From assembly GCF_017874625.1 (NCBI RefSeq), contig NZ_JAGIKZ010000003.1, positions 62,001 through 126,000 on the forward strand: 64,000 nt of DNA. The letters are read 5' to 3'. The notes under the pieces were generated by a model. The model saw nothing but the letters and a program-made list of their open reading frames with translations. It had not been told where the DNA came from and made no database searches. The translations under genes and the position numbers were made by a program. Positions 1 through 7,934 of this stretch are shown here, in pieces (position 1 is the stretch's first letter; every line of letters begins with the position of its first letter). The stretch comes from Cytobacillus eiseniae (GTDB lineage: Bacteria; Bacillota; Bacilli; Bacillales; Cytobacillaceae).

Positions 1-1
1 G

Positions 2-595
2 CCGATGGCCGTCATTCGTCTTCGTTCGGAACAAATCGGTTCTCTTGTTGAGGCTGGGTCACATATTTTTTTGAAATGGCAAAATTACAGTGATGAATCG
101 CTTGAAATCATTTCGAGAACTGGTGAAACACCTCATAATACGATTACACCCATAGCTCGTAAAAATGGGGATTTCTTTGAATTAGATATGGTATTGCGAA
201 ACAACCGAACGAACGATGATCATCCATTGGGAATTTTCCATCCTCATGCCGATGTTCATCATATTAAAAAAGAAAATATTGGGCTGATTGAAGTGATGGG
301 GCTTGCCGTTTTACCCGCCCGTTTAAAAGAGGAACTTGAGGAAGTAGAAAAATATATTCTTGATGAGGCCCATAGGGTTGCCGACTATCATTTAGCATGG
401 GCTGAAGAATTAAAAGTACGTTACCGAGTGACTGCCAATGAAACAACAGTTGAATCATTCGTAAGAGCAGAAGTTGGGAAAAAGTTTTTAAAGGGACTAG
501 AAGATGCTGCTGTTTTTAAGCGAAATGCAGAGGGGCAAGAAGGATTTCAACGTTTTATTGGTGCCTGCTCCTCCATGAATGTTGTCGAAGTTTGA
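2..595 (+). CDS. galT: UDP-glucose--hexose-1-phosphate uridylyltransferase, C-terminal part
   Basis: GalT exchanges UMP between UDP-glucose and galactose-1-phosphate in the cytoplasmic Leloir pathway. Only the last 197 or so codons are in the window; the frame is open to the left edge, so the true start lies upstream, and the methionine at base 5 is internal. The segment carries the tail typical of the Firmicutes type-2 GalT family: HNTITPIAR, ELDMVLRNNRT, then FHPHADVHHIKKENIG and the LIEVMGLAVLP stretch. The family is about 500 residues, so some 60 percent is missing here. Type-2 GalT differs from the E. coli enzyme and usually sits with galK and galE; those neighbours would be left of the window. 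The nearest terminator-like hairpin is about 160 bases downstream. Confidence 0.93.
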   Translation, partial: PMAVIRLRSEQIGSLVEAGSHIFLKWQNYSDESLEIISRTGETPHNTITPIARKNGDFFELDMVLRNNRTNDDHPLGIFHPHADVHHIKKENIGLIEVMGLAVLPARLKEELEEVEKYILDEAHRVADYHLAWAEELKVRYRVTANETTVESFVRAEVGKKFLKGLEDAAVFKRNAEGQEGFQRFIGACSSMNVVEV

Positions 596-753
596 CCATT
601 TTTGGAAAGGCATGTGCTTGCTAATTAAAGGTATTGAGTTCAGTCTTTTTGAAGAAGACTGTCCATCAATAAATATCGTTATGAAGTAAAAAACGATTCC
701 ATACGGTCAATATCAAGCTAAATCGCATACTTTTAGACTATAAAATTACACAT

Positions 754-788
754 AAAACACAGAGGTTTAGCAAACTTCTGTGTTTTTA
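754..788 (+). terminator. Probable rho-independent terminator after galT
   Basis: AAAACACAGAGGTTT pairs with AAACTTCTGTGTTTT (one G-U pair) over a three-base loop, and the right arm merges into a T run. It lies about 160 bases past the galT stop, with no gene between, so it most likely ends the galT transcript. Confidence 0.7.
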
Positions 789-913
789 ATGACTTGTTCT
801 TCATCTAACGCCTCTTTAGTTGATAAGATTTTGCTAAAAGTCACCCCTGCTTATAACCTCTTTTCCATCTAAATAAGATGTTTTGTCCTTAATCGAGTAA
901 CGAGCAAAAGGAG

Positions 914-1102
914 AATAAGCGGAAGTTTTCCGCTTAAATGCAAAATGAAGCTCCTTTTTAGGAAAATAAGCGGAAATTTTCCGCTTATTCAATAAAAAAT
1001 CCCCCATTTTAGAATTTTTCAAGACAATAGGCGGAATTATTCCGCTTATTTTGGCTTTTTTTATTAATATTTACAAAATAGGCGGAAATTTTCCGTCTAT
1101 TT
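914..1102 (+). repeat. Composite element A, copy 1: four GCGGAA/TTCCGC palindromes
   Basis: Four palindromes with core GCGGAA-NNN-TTCCGC start at 919, 970, 1031 and 1082, giving spacings of 51, 61 and 51 bases. The same spacing is found in copy 2 at 12.1 kb, although the sequence between palindromes differs. The rest of the 596-1590 interval holds a terminator, this element and a possible pseudogene fragment; no intact gene was seen. Confidence 0.8.
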
Positions 1103-1343
1103 ATCCGGTTGGGTGCTCAACGAGATCCACAAACCGATCGGTGCGGACTTTTTCGATCCTAGATAGGAGAATCAACAACATTTCAAACTTTTCCTAGATC
1201 ATTCATATAATCCATTTGCACTGATTATAAGACATTTTTTATCTTGTGACCAATAGAGCTATTGCCCAATGGGTAAAACCTATGCTAAATCTGTTAGAGC
1301 GTAGTCATCCTTGTCATAACAAGATAAAGTAGAAGGTGGATAT

Positions 1344-1501
1344 ATGCTAATTCGCTTGCTAAAACACTTATTCTTTTTTACTTTTCTACTTCTGAACCGA
1401 ACTGCTTAGATTTTCGCTTCATTGGTTTTTTACTTTTTGGAATTAGCATACAACTTGTATTTCCTCTTATCGCAGGCCAGGCCATACGGTCTTATAAGTA
1501 A
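1344..1501 (+). pseudogene. Possible decayed N-terminus of an ABC exporter subunit
   Basis: An ATG at 1344, preceded by an AGAAGGTGG-like ribosome binding site, opens a 21-codon reading frame (MLIRLLKHLFFFTFLL...) that stops at 1407. Reading on in another frame from 1409 gives a hydrophobic peptide ending LVFPLIAGQAIRSYK before a stop at 1499. Joined across one frameshift, the two pieces look like the first transmembrane helix of an ABC exporter, where a 'PLLIGxAID'-like string is common. This is a pattern judgement on about 50 residues only. It may be chance translation of AT-rich DNA. Confidence 0.25.
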
Positions 1502-1598
1502 AACCATTCGTCCCATCAAAAATTCACATCATACGCTTCCAGCTATTTTTCTTGTAGTCTACTATTTAATCTGCTATGCTTTTTTTAATTGAATAGGA

Positions 1599-1745
1599 TT
1601 TCCTTCGGGGTCGGGTGCAAGTCCCAACCGGCGGTGATGAGGGTGTACCTCTTAGTCCGTGACCCGGGTTCATATGTATGAAAACGGTGGATTTGGTGAA
1701 ATTCCAAAGCCGACAGTAAAAGTCTGGATGGGAGAAGGAAGATTT
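1599..1745 (+). promoter_or_regulatory. FMN riboswitch (RFN element)
   Basis: The conserved RFN blocks appear in order: TTCGGGG.CGGGTGCAAGTCCC, ACCGGCGGT, AGTCCGTGACCC, GATTTGGTGAAATTCC, AAGCCGACAGT and AGTCTGGATGGGAGAAGG. This aptamer binds flavin mononucleotide. It sits directly upstream of the rib operon and is followed by a terminator hairpin at 1797-1828, so FMN binding should cause premature termination, as known for B. subtilis ribDG. Confidence 0.97.
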
Positions 1746-1796
1746 AATTGTTCAAAAAAGCTCTTTTTTGACATTTATTTGTGTTGCTTTTTTTCT

Positions 1797-1828
1797 CCCT
1801 TACTAATTTTAGTAAGGGATTTTGTGTT
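1797..1828 (+). terminator. Riboswitch-controlled terminator of the rib leader
   Basis: CCCTTACTAA pairs perfectly with TTAGTAAGGG over a two-base loop and is followed by ATTTTGTGTTT. It lies between the RFN element and the first rib gene, the usual position of the terminator arm of a transcriptional FMN switch. Confidence 0.85.
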
Positions 1829-1871
1829 TAAATGGAGAATTTACTATGAAAGGGGCTACCTTTTTTTCAAG

Positions 1872-2972
1872 ATGAATAATTGTGTATATATGAACGTGGC
1901 CATCTCACTAGCTCGTGCAACGTTGGGTCAGACAAGTCCAAACCCAAGTGTTGGTGCGGTGTTAGTGAAAGATGGCAGATTAGTAGGGACAGGTGTGCAT
2001 ATGAAAGCCGGTACTCCCCATGCAGAAGTTCATGCAATTAGAGCTGCTGGAAACGCCGCCAAGGGTGCTGACATGTATGTGACACTTGAGCCATGCAGTC
2101 ACCACGGGAAGACACCTCCGTGTGCCGATCTCATTATAGAAGCAGGTATTAAAAAGGTTTTTGTTGCAACGCTAGACCCAAATCCGCTTGTAGCAGGTAA
2201 AGGCATTGACAAGCTGACAAGTGCTGGAATTGAGGTCGAAGTAGGCTTGTGTAAGGAAGAAGCGCTGCAGCTGAACGAAAAGTTTTTTCACTTTATCCAA
2301 AAAAACACTCCATTTGTAACTATTAAAGCAGGCATTTCATTAGATGGGAAAATAGCAGCTAAATCAGGTGATAGTAAGTGGATAACCTCCCCTGAATCAC
2401 GGCAAGATGTACATCAGCTCCGTCATGAGCATGATGGAATTTTAGTAGGAATTAACACAATCCTACAAGATAATCCCCTTCTAACCACCAGAAGACCCCG
2501 AGGTGGAAAAAATCCCATTCGAATTGTATTAGATACGGAATTGAAAATTCCAGTGTCAGCAAATGTTGTTCAAGATTGCCCTACTCAAACAATCATTTTT
2601 ACAGGCAGTCAGTTTAATTTTAATAAAAAAAGAGAACTTGAGAGCCTAGGCGTAACGATTATTTCACAAGATAGCGCTGAAATTTCGCTGAAGGGAGTTC
2701 TGCATACGCTTGGAGAACGGGAAATCATCTCCGTTCTAGTAGAGGGCGGTTCAGAAATCCATGCTTCATTTATTGAAGAAGAAGCTTTCCAGCAAATTAT
2801 TACGTATGTGGCACCGAAAATCATAGGTGGCAGAGAGGCTATTCCTTTTATTGGCGGAGCAGGTCCTGAGCTTGTGAAGTTAGGCAAACAGCTTCGCTTT
2901 ACTGCGGTAGAAAAGATAGGTCCAGATATTAAAATAACCGCAAAACCTCTCAAAGAGGAGGAAACCGAATAA
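1872..2972 (+). CDS. ribD: Bifunctional riboflavin deaminase/reductase RibD
   Basis: RibD deaminates the GTP-derived pyrimidine intermediate and then reduces its ribosyl side chain in riboflavin synthesis. The N-terminal deaminase domain has the zinc motif PHAEVHA and the EPCSHHGKTPPC cysteine pair. The C-terminal reductase domain begins near ISLDGKIA and includes GDSKWITS and the NADPH-binding VEGGSEIHASF. With the start at 1872 the protein has 366 residues, close to B. subtilis RibD. The reading frame stays open upstream to 1659, inside the riboswitch, but that extension has no homology. An AAAGGGG site lies 16 bases before 1872, longer than usual, so the exact start is slightly uncertain. 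The stop overlaps the ribE start (TAATG). Confidence 0.95.
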   Translation: MNNCVYMNVAISLARATLGQTSPNPSVGAVLVKDGRLVGTGVHMKAGTPHAEVHAIRAAGNAAKGADMYVTLEPCSHHGKTPPCADLIIEAGIKKVFVATLDPNPLVAGKGIDKLTSAGIEVEVGLCKEEALQLNEKFFHFIQKNTPFVTIKAGISLDGKIAAKSGDSKWITSPESRQDVHQLRHEHDGILVGINTILQDNPLLTTRRPRGGKNPIRIVLDTELKIPVSANVVQDCPTQTIIFTGSQFNFNKKRELESLGVTIISQDSAEISLKGVLHTLGEREIISVLVEGGSEIHASFIEEEAFQQIITYVAPKIIGGREAIPFIGGAGPELVKLGKQLRFTAVEKIGPDIKITAKPLKEEETE

Positions 2973-3622
2973 TGTTTACTGGAATCATCGAAGAGATAGG
3001 AACGATTCAAAACATACAGGCGAAAGGAAATACACTCGTTCTTGCCATTCAAGGAAAGAAAGTGCTAGAAGACATGAACCTTGGAGATAGCATTGCTGTG
3101 AACGGTGTCTGCTTAACGGTAACAGAATTCAGTCATTCTTCCTTTCTAGTAGATGTTATGCCTGAAACCTTTCACAGTACAGCATTATCAGGGCTGCAGA
3201 GAGGCTCACTCGTGAATCTTGAACGGGCGATGAGCTCAAATGGCCGTTTTGGCGGTCACTTTGTTACTGGGCACGTTGATACGGCCGGACAAATTGTCAA
3301 ACGAGAGCCAAAAGAAAATGCCATCTATATTGACATTCAGTTTCCTAAAGAATTCAGCCATCTAACCTTATATAAAGGATCAATCACGCTTGATGGAACA
3401 TCATTAACGATCTTTGGTATCAGCAAGGACCAAGTAACCGTGTCGATTATTCCTCATACAGCAAAAGAAACGATACTTGGTCACAAAAAGATTGGTGATA
3501 AGGTGAATATCGAGTTCGATATCATCGGCAAATATTTATATTCCTTCCTTCAGAAAAATGAATCGCAAAAACAAGAAAGCAGTATTTCTACAGATTTTCT
3601 TAAGGATAACGGATTTATGTAA
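2972..3622 (+). CDS. ribE: Riboflavin synthase, alpha subunit
   Basis: This enzyme dismutates two 6,7-dimethyl-8-ribityllumazine molecules into riboflavin and the pyrimidinedione. It starts with the family signature MFTGIIEEIG and has the typical internal duplication: two lumazine-binding barrels, the first with GDSIAVNGVCLTV, the second with GGHFVTGHVD and KGSITLDGTSLT. Its 216 residues match the usual length. The ATG overlaps the ribD stop by one base and an AGAGGAGG site lies just upstream inside ribD, so the two are translationally coupled. The 23 C-terminal residues are polar and probably dispensable. A repeat element separates it from ribBA. Confidence 0.96.
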   Translation: MFTGIIEEIGTIQNIQAKGNTLVLAIQGKKVLEDMNLGDSIAVNGVCLTVTEFSHSSFLVDVMPETFHSTALSGLQRGSLVNLERAMSSNGRFGGHFVTGHVDTAGQIVKREPKENAIYIDIQFPKEFSHLTLYKGSITLDGTSLTIFGISKDQVTVSIIPHTAKETILGHKKIGDKVNIEFDIIGKYLYSFLQKNESQKQESSISTDFLKDNGFM

Positions 3623-3695
3623 AAATTAAGCAAGGCTCTTTTCTAATAGATTGTTGTTTGTTGAATAAATTGAGTGAATGAAAACTGTCGACAAA

Positions 3696-3839
3696 TAAGG
3701 TTGGTTGATTGGAGCGGAAGGTGCGAGACTCCTGCGGGAAGTGTGGGACAGGTGAGACCCCGCAGGAGTGTGAGCGACGAGGAGGCTCGGCGCCCACCCC
3801 GCGGAAAGCGAGCATCCTGGAGCGGAAATCAACCTCTAC
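3696..3839 (+). repeat. Element E, copy 1 (short form), inside the rib operon
   Basis: About 144 bases running from GGTTGATTGGAGCGGAAGG to GGAGCGGAAATCAACC. The ends form the inverted repeat GGTTGATT/AATCAACC, and GGAGCGGAA occurs near both ends in direct orientation. An internal hairpin pairs ACTCCTGCGGG with CCCGCAGGAGT. The long copies at 52.3 and 56.7 kb carry about 66 more bases. Apparent reading frames on either strand here are by-products of the repeat. Confidence 0.88.
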
Positions 3840-3908
3840 GAATTCATGTTTAAGGCAACAATGTTTACAAAAACAGTCTTGAACCAGCAGAAAGGTGGCA
3901 ACAAATTC

Positions 3909-5102
3909 ATGTTCCATAAAATTGAGGAAGCAATTGAAGATTTAAAGGCAGGCAAGGTCATTATTGTTTGTGATGATAATGATCGTGAGAATGAAGGAGA
4001 TTTTGTAGGTCTGGGCGAATTTGCGACGCCTGAAATGATTAATTTCATGGCAAAAGAAGGAAGAGGCCTGATTTGTGTTCCGATTACCGAATCGATAGCG
4101 GAAAGACTGGCACTTCAACCAATGGTAGAGGTCAATACAGACAGCCATGGAACAGCCTTTACAGTTAGTATTGATCATGAAGATACAACAACAGGAATTA
4201 GTGCGTTTGAGCGCGCATTAACTGTTCAAAAAATACTGGAAGAAGATTCGCTGCCAAGTGATTTTAAAAAACCAGGACATATTTTCCCTCTTATCGCCAA
4301 AGAAGGTGGTGTTCTTCGCCGGGCTGGCCATACCGAAGCAGCGATTGATTTGGCAAGACTTGCTGATTCGAAATTCGCAGGGGTCATTTGTGAAATCATG
4401 AAAGATGATGGAACGATGGCACGGGTAGATGATTTAAAAGAGGTTGCAGATAAATTTGATTTAAAGATGATTACGGTGAAAGACCTTATTGAGTATCGGC
4501 TTGAGCATGATTCGCTTGTTGAACGTGAGGTTGAAATCCAGCTCCCGACAGAGTTTGGTGACTTTCGGGCAGTCGGGTTTACGAGTAAAAGTGATGGCAA
4601 GGAGCATGTTGCACTTGTAAAAGGTGACATTCGTGAAGAGGAGCCCATTCTTATAAGAGTCCATTCAGAATGCTTAACTGGTGATGTGTTCGGTTCGAAT
4701 CGCTGTGATTGCGGACCTCAGCTACATGCGGCTCTTGCTCAAATAGAGGAGGAAGGGCGAGGAATCCTTCTATATATGAGACAAGAAGGCAGAGGCATCG
4801 GGCTAATCAATAAATTAAAAGCGTACAGGCTCCAAGAGGAAGGCTTCGATACGGTTGAAGCAAACCATAAACTAGGATTTAAAGCTGATTTACGTGATTA
4901 TGGAATTGGTGCTCAAATACTAAGAAATCTCGGTGTGAAAAAGATGCGATTATTAACAAATAACCCTAGGAAAATAACTGGCCTCGCTGGGTATGGTTTA
5001 GAGGTAGTTGATCGCGTTCCTCTTCAAATAACAGCCAAAAAGGAAAATGAACAGTATTTAAAAACAAAACAAGAAAAGCTAGGACATTTACTAATATTTT
5101 AA
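3909..5102 (+). CDS. ribBA: Bifunctional DHBP synthase / GTP cyclohydrolase II
   Basis: This fusion supplies both riboflavin precursors: 3,4-dihydroxy-2-butanone-4-phosphate from ribulose-5-phosphate and the pyrimidine from GTP. The N-terminal domain (to about residue 200) has [10 protein letters not shown] and RRAGHTEAA. The C-terminal GTP cyclohydrolase II domain has the zinc cysteines in [19 protein letters not shown] and the RQEGRGIGL motif. The start at 3909 (MFHKIEEA) follows an AAAGGTGG site by ten bases and matches the family N-terminus; a longer in-frame start at 3846 lies at the edge of the repeat and is unlikely. 397 residues. Known as ribA in B. subtilis. Confidence 0.95.
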   Translation: MFHKIEEAIEDLKAGKVIIVCDDNDRENEGDFVGLGEFATPEMINFMAKEGRGLICVPITESIAERLALQPMVEVNTDSHGTAFTVSIDHEDTTTGISAFERALTVQKILEEDSLPSDFKKPGHIFPLIAKEGGVLRRAGHTEAAIDLARLADSKFAGVICEIMKDDGTMARVDDLKEVADKFDLKMITVKDLIEYRLEHDSLVEREVEIQLPTEFGDFRAVGFTSKSDGKEHVALVKGDIREEEPILIRVHSECLTGDVFGSNRCDCGPQLHAALAQIEEEGRGILLYMRQEGRGIGLINKLKAYRLQEEGFDTVEANHKLGFKADLRDYGIGAQILRNLGVKKMRLLTNNPRKITGLAGYGLEVVDRVPLQITAKKENEQYLKTKQEKLGHLLIF

Positions 5103-5117
5103 TAGGAGTGGATAATA

Positions 5118-5582
5118 ATGAAAGTACTTGAAGGAAATTTAGTTGGCACAGGGTTGAAAATTGGGATTGTGGTTGCACGTTTTAATGAGTTTATTACGAG
5201 TAAACTGCTTGGTGGAGCAGAGGATGGCCTTAAGAGACATGGAGTGAATGAAGCGGATGTGACAGTCATATGGGTTCCAGGCGCTTTTGAAATTCCGCTT
5301 GCAGCAAAGAAGTTAGCCGATCAAGGTGGATTTGACGCAATCATTACACTAGGAACAGTCATTAGAGGGGCTACGCCTCACTTTGAATATGTAAGCAGTG
5401 AAGTGGCAAAAGGTGTAGCGAATACAGGAATGCAAAGCGGGATTCCGATTATTTTTGGTGTGCTCACAACAGATACAATTGAACAAGCAATCGAACGAGC
5501 AGGTACAAAGGCAGGAAATAAAGGATATGAGGCAGCCGTAGGAGCGATTGAAATGGGTAATCTTTATAAAAACTTTAAGTGA
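5118..5582 (+). CDS. ribH: 6,7-dimethyl-8-ribityllumazine synthase
   Basis: RibH condenses the pyrimidine and butanone-phosphate precursors to lumazine, the substrate of RibE; the Bacillus enzyme forms a 60-subunit capsid around the RibE trimer. Motifs visible: VARFNEFI near the N-terminus, [24 protein letters not shown] (with the catalytic histidine) and GNKGYEAA. 154 residues is the normal length. An AGGAGTGG site precedes the ATG and the gap from ribBA is only 15 bases, so it ends the rib operon. A terminator follows within 30 bases. Confidence 0.97.
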   Translation: MKVLEGNLVGTGLKIGIVVARFNEFITSKLLGGAEDGLKRHGVNEADVTVIWVPGAFEIPLAAKKLADQGGFDAIITLGTVIRGATPHFEYVSSEVAKGVANTGMQSGIPIIFGVLTTDTIEQAIERAGTKAGNKGYEAAVGAIEMGNLYKNFK

Positions 5583-5611
5583 TTTTTAGTAACTAACAAA
5601 TGAGCTGATAG

Positions 5612-5645
5612 AAACGCAGAGACCTATTGAATTTCTGCGTTTTTC
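5612..5645 (+). terminator. Terminator of the rib operon
   Basis: AAACGCAGA pairs with TCTGCGTTT over a 13-base loop and continues into TTTCT. It lies 30 bases after the ribH stop. The following 270 bases, up to the next terminator, contain no gene that I can support. Confidence 0.85.
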
Positions 5646-5920
5646 TATGTGCAATATGGCAAATACAGAGGTTTAATTAACTGTGAAAGATGTTATTTGT
5701 TCACAAAAATAGGACGACAAGGAATGCTGCTGTAAGCAGGATTAGCATTTCATTGCTGTCAGATAGTTACATATCATACGGCATTCCCGTATCTTTTAAT
5801 AATACAGTCAATAAAATACCTGCTTCAAATTTATGTTACAACATAATTTACCTCATAATATAAAGAATAGTGGATGACCATCATTATTTCATTTTAATTA
5901 CATCGTTCCGATTCTAATAA

Positions 5921-5960
5921 AAAACCAGTGAAACCTTATAAATTGTTTCACTGGTTTTAT
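5921..5960 (-). terminator. Terminator of the EamA transporter gene
   Basis: AAAACCAGTGAAAC pairs perfectly with GTTTCACTGGTTTT over a 10-base loop. Read on the minus strand it ends in TTTTTTATT just past the stop of the gene at 5964. It could also stop read-through from the plus strand. Confidence 0.88.
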
Positions 5961-5963
5961 CAT

Positions 5964-6857
5964 TTAGGGCGTATTCCATTCACTATTTTTCATTGGCTGT
6001 TTAACAGGTTTGAAGACCGTGTACAAAATCCCTCCAAAGATCAATAGAATGCCCATCGATTGTGCAAATGTCGGTCTGAAATCTAATAGAATTGTATCAA
6101 GTAGGATCGCAACTACTGGGTCCATAAAGACGAGAACAGATACAACAATTGTTGGTAAGTTGCGAATACTATCAAAAAATAAGTAGTAAACAAACCCGGT
6201 GTGAATCAATCCTGTACCTAAAATAAATAACCAATTCGAAGTAGTTAAACCGTTGAAAACAGCAAAATCACAAAACGGCAATAACATAATGATCCCGACC
6301 ATCGTTTGTAAAAAAGTAGTTGTATATGGAGATAATGTTTGTAATGTTTTACTTAAAAGCATTGTTGCTGCATAGCAAATCGCTGAAAGCAAAGCCCAGA
6401 TCATGCCAGAATTCAGGAATTGATCGATAGACTGGAAATTTTCAATGCCAACAATGAAAATACTGCCGATAAAACAAATTACGGTTGCGAGTATACCTGT
6501 AAAATGGATACGTTCCTTTAATAGCAATGTACCAAGTATCAGTACAAAGATCGGTGCTAAATTATAAATAGAAATCGCAACGGAAATGGACATGGCTTCA
6601 AATGCTTTAAATAAAAATACCCAATTCAAAACGAGAAAAACACCACAAACTAATGTCTGAATGACTTCTCTTTTCTTCCATACTTCTGTTTTGTGACCAC
6701 CGGTAAAATACCATAATGCACTTAAAAACAGGGTGGCAAAAATGCATCGAACGAAAACGAGTTCAACTGCTGGGATCCCCGTATGAATGGTGAAAAAGCC
6801 GATTGAGCCAAAAATAGCCATAGAAATTGTCAATTTAATCATAGCTGCTATATTCAT
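5964..6857 (-). CDS. EamA/DMT family transporter
   Basis: A 297-residue integral membrane protein with about ten hydrophobic helices, built as two repeated five-helix EamA halves (roughly 1-140 and 150-285). Family hallmarks include the conserved NWVFLFKAFEAMSISVAISIYN-like region of the first half and LKERIHFTGILA near its end. DMT proteins export metabolites or amino acids across the cytoplasmic membrane; the substrate cannot be read from the sequence. It stands alone on the minus strand between two plus-strand units, with an AAAGTAGG site before its ATG and its own strong terminator. Confidence 0.88.
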   Translation of the reverse strand: MNIAAMIKLTISMAIFGSIGFFTIHTGIPAVELVFVRCIFATLFLSALWYFTGGHKTEVWKKREVIQTLVCGVFLVLNWVFLFKAFEAMSISVAISIYNLAPIFVLILGTLLLKERIHFTGILATVICFIGSIFIVGIENFQSIDQFLNSGMIWALLSAICYAATMLLSKTLQTLSPYTTTFLQTMVGIIMLLPFCDFAVFNGLTTSNWLFILGTGLIHTGFVYYLFFDSIRNLPTIVVSVLVFMDPVVAILLDTILLDFRPTFAQSMGILLIFGGILYTVFKPVKQPMKNSEWNTP

Positions 6858-7021
6858 GTTTAGCCTACTTTCAAGTATTCAATCATACAATGATTTTAGC
6901 ATTTTCTATATTAAAATAAATGATTATTTTGAAATTTAATTGATTAAAAGAAGGATGGCTAACATTTATGGCGAAAGAGTCCATTCCGTCTACTAGTTTA
7001 ATTTTTAAAAGGAGGGGTATG

Positions 7022-7234
7022 ATGAGTGACAAAGAAACACCTGAGCAGCAAAGAGAAAGAATAAGACAACAAGAATTAAAAAACAATCCGACAGGTAACT
7101 TAAACGACTCTTTTAACAGAGCAAACAATGGCAGCCTTGTTGATTTGATAGGCAGTTTAGGATGGAAAGGCACGGGCATTCTTATTCTAGTAATAGTAGT
7201 AGGGGTTATTATCTATTATTTCTTCTTTCGCTAA
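7022..7234 (+). CDS. Small single-span membrane protein, DUF6366-like
   Basis: A 70-residue protein. The first half is polar and charged (DKETPEQQRERIRQQELKN), followed by a GNLNDSFNR segment, then GSLVDLIGSLGWKGTG and one C-terminal hydrophobic helix ending YYFFFR. I associate this arrangement with the Bacillus DUF6366 family from memory; no function is known to me. The AAAGGAGGGG site places the start at the second of two adjacent ATG codons (7022, spacing six). A longer in-frame start at 6968 lacks a ribosome binding site. It is a lone gene, directly upstream of the 52-bp repeat array. Confidence 0.75.
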   Translation: MSDKETPEQQRERIRQQELKNNPTGNLNDSFNRANNGSLVDLIGSLGWKGTGILILVIVVGVIIYYFFFR

Positions 7235-7239
7235 GGGGA

Positions 7240-7826
7240 TGAAAGCGCCAATAAGGCATAAGCTTCATTCCCTCCCCGATTTTTATCTCAAGAAAGCTCC
7301 AATGAGACAATCGCTTCGTCCTTTTCCCGATGTTTGTCTCATAGAACGCCCCAATGAGACAAACGCTTCGTGCGCTCCCCGATTTTTGTCTCATAGAAGG
7401 CTCCAATGAGACAAAGTCCTCGTCTGCTCCCTGATTTTTGTCTCATAGAAAGCTCCAATGAGACAAACGCCTTGTCTGCTCCCCGATTTTTGTCTCATAG
7501 AAAGCTCCAATGAGACAAAGTCCTCGTCCGCTCTCCGATGTTTGTCTCATAGAACGCCCCAATGAGACAAACACCTCGTCTGCTCCCCGATTTTTGTCTC
7601 ATAGAACGCCCCAATGAGACAAAGTCCTCGTGCACTCCCCGATTTTTGTCTCATAGAAAGCTCCAATGAGACAAAGTCCTCGTCTGCTCTCCGATTTTTG
7701 TCTCATAGAACGCCCCAATGAGACAAACGGTTCGTGCGCTCCCCGATTTTTGTCTCATAGAACGCTCCAATGAGACAATCGCCTTGTCTGTTCCCTGATC
7801 TTTGTCTCATAGAACACTCCAATGGT
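7240..7826 (+). repeat. Array B: eleven 52-bp units, each with a 10-bp hairpin
   Basis: From 7278 there are eleven units beginning at 7278, 7329, 7381, 7433, 7485, 7537, 7589, 7641, 7693, 7745 and 7797. The period is exactly 52 bases after a first 51-base unit, and a worn half unit precedes them. Each unit holds TTTGTCTCAT, 11 bases, ATGAGACAAA (a hairpin), then a semi-variable 20-base linker around CCTCGTCTGCTCCCC. All units point the same way. The linkers resemble each other, so this is not CRISPR. The array ends 54 bases before the -35 of the PadR operon. Confidence 0.95.
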
Positions 7827-7879
7827 ATCACTCTGACCTTACTCACTCATTCCGAAAATCGGCATAAAGATACTTACGT

Positions 7880-7917
7880 TTGAACATAAACGATATATCG
7901 ATTATAATTATCGATAT
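7880..7917 (+). promoter_or_regulatory. Promoter with PadR operator for the ABC exporter operon
   Basis: TTGAAC at 7880-7885, a 17-base spacer and a perfect TATAAT at 7903-7908 form a sigma-A promoter. The -10 box sits in the centre of the inverted repeat ATATCGAT-N7-ATCGATAT (7895-7917). AAGGAGGAG and the padR ATG follow at once. A regulator bound here would block RNA polymerase directly, so PadR autorepression is the likely reading. Confidence 0.82.
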
Positions 7918-7934
7918 AATTAAGGAGGAGTAAA

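Noticed and set aside
834-1022. 62-codon minus-strand frame upstream of the rib operon
   Set aside because: It is made of the palindromic repeats (repeated SAYFPK/SAYSPF-like peptide) and has no ribosome binding site.
1659-1871. 71-codon N-terminal extension of RibD
   Set aside because: It lies inside the FMN riboswitch and its terminator, and has no similarity to RibD; the homologous start is at 1872.
3615-3917. Minus-strand frames between ribE and ribBA
   Set aside because: They fall in repeat element E copy 1; similar frames appear at the other copies only because of the repeat.
7278-7826. CRISPR-like array with a regular 52-bp period
   Set aside because: The segments between the hairpins are variants of one another rather than unique spacers, the repeat itself is degenerate, and no cas genes are present.
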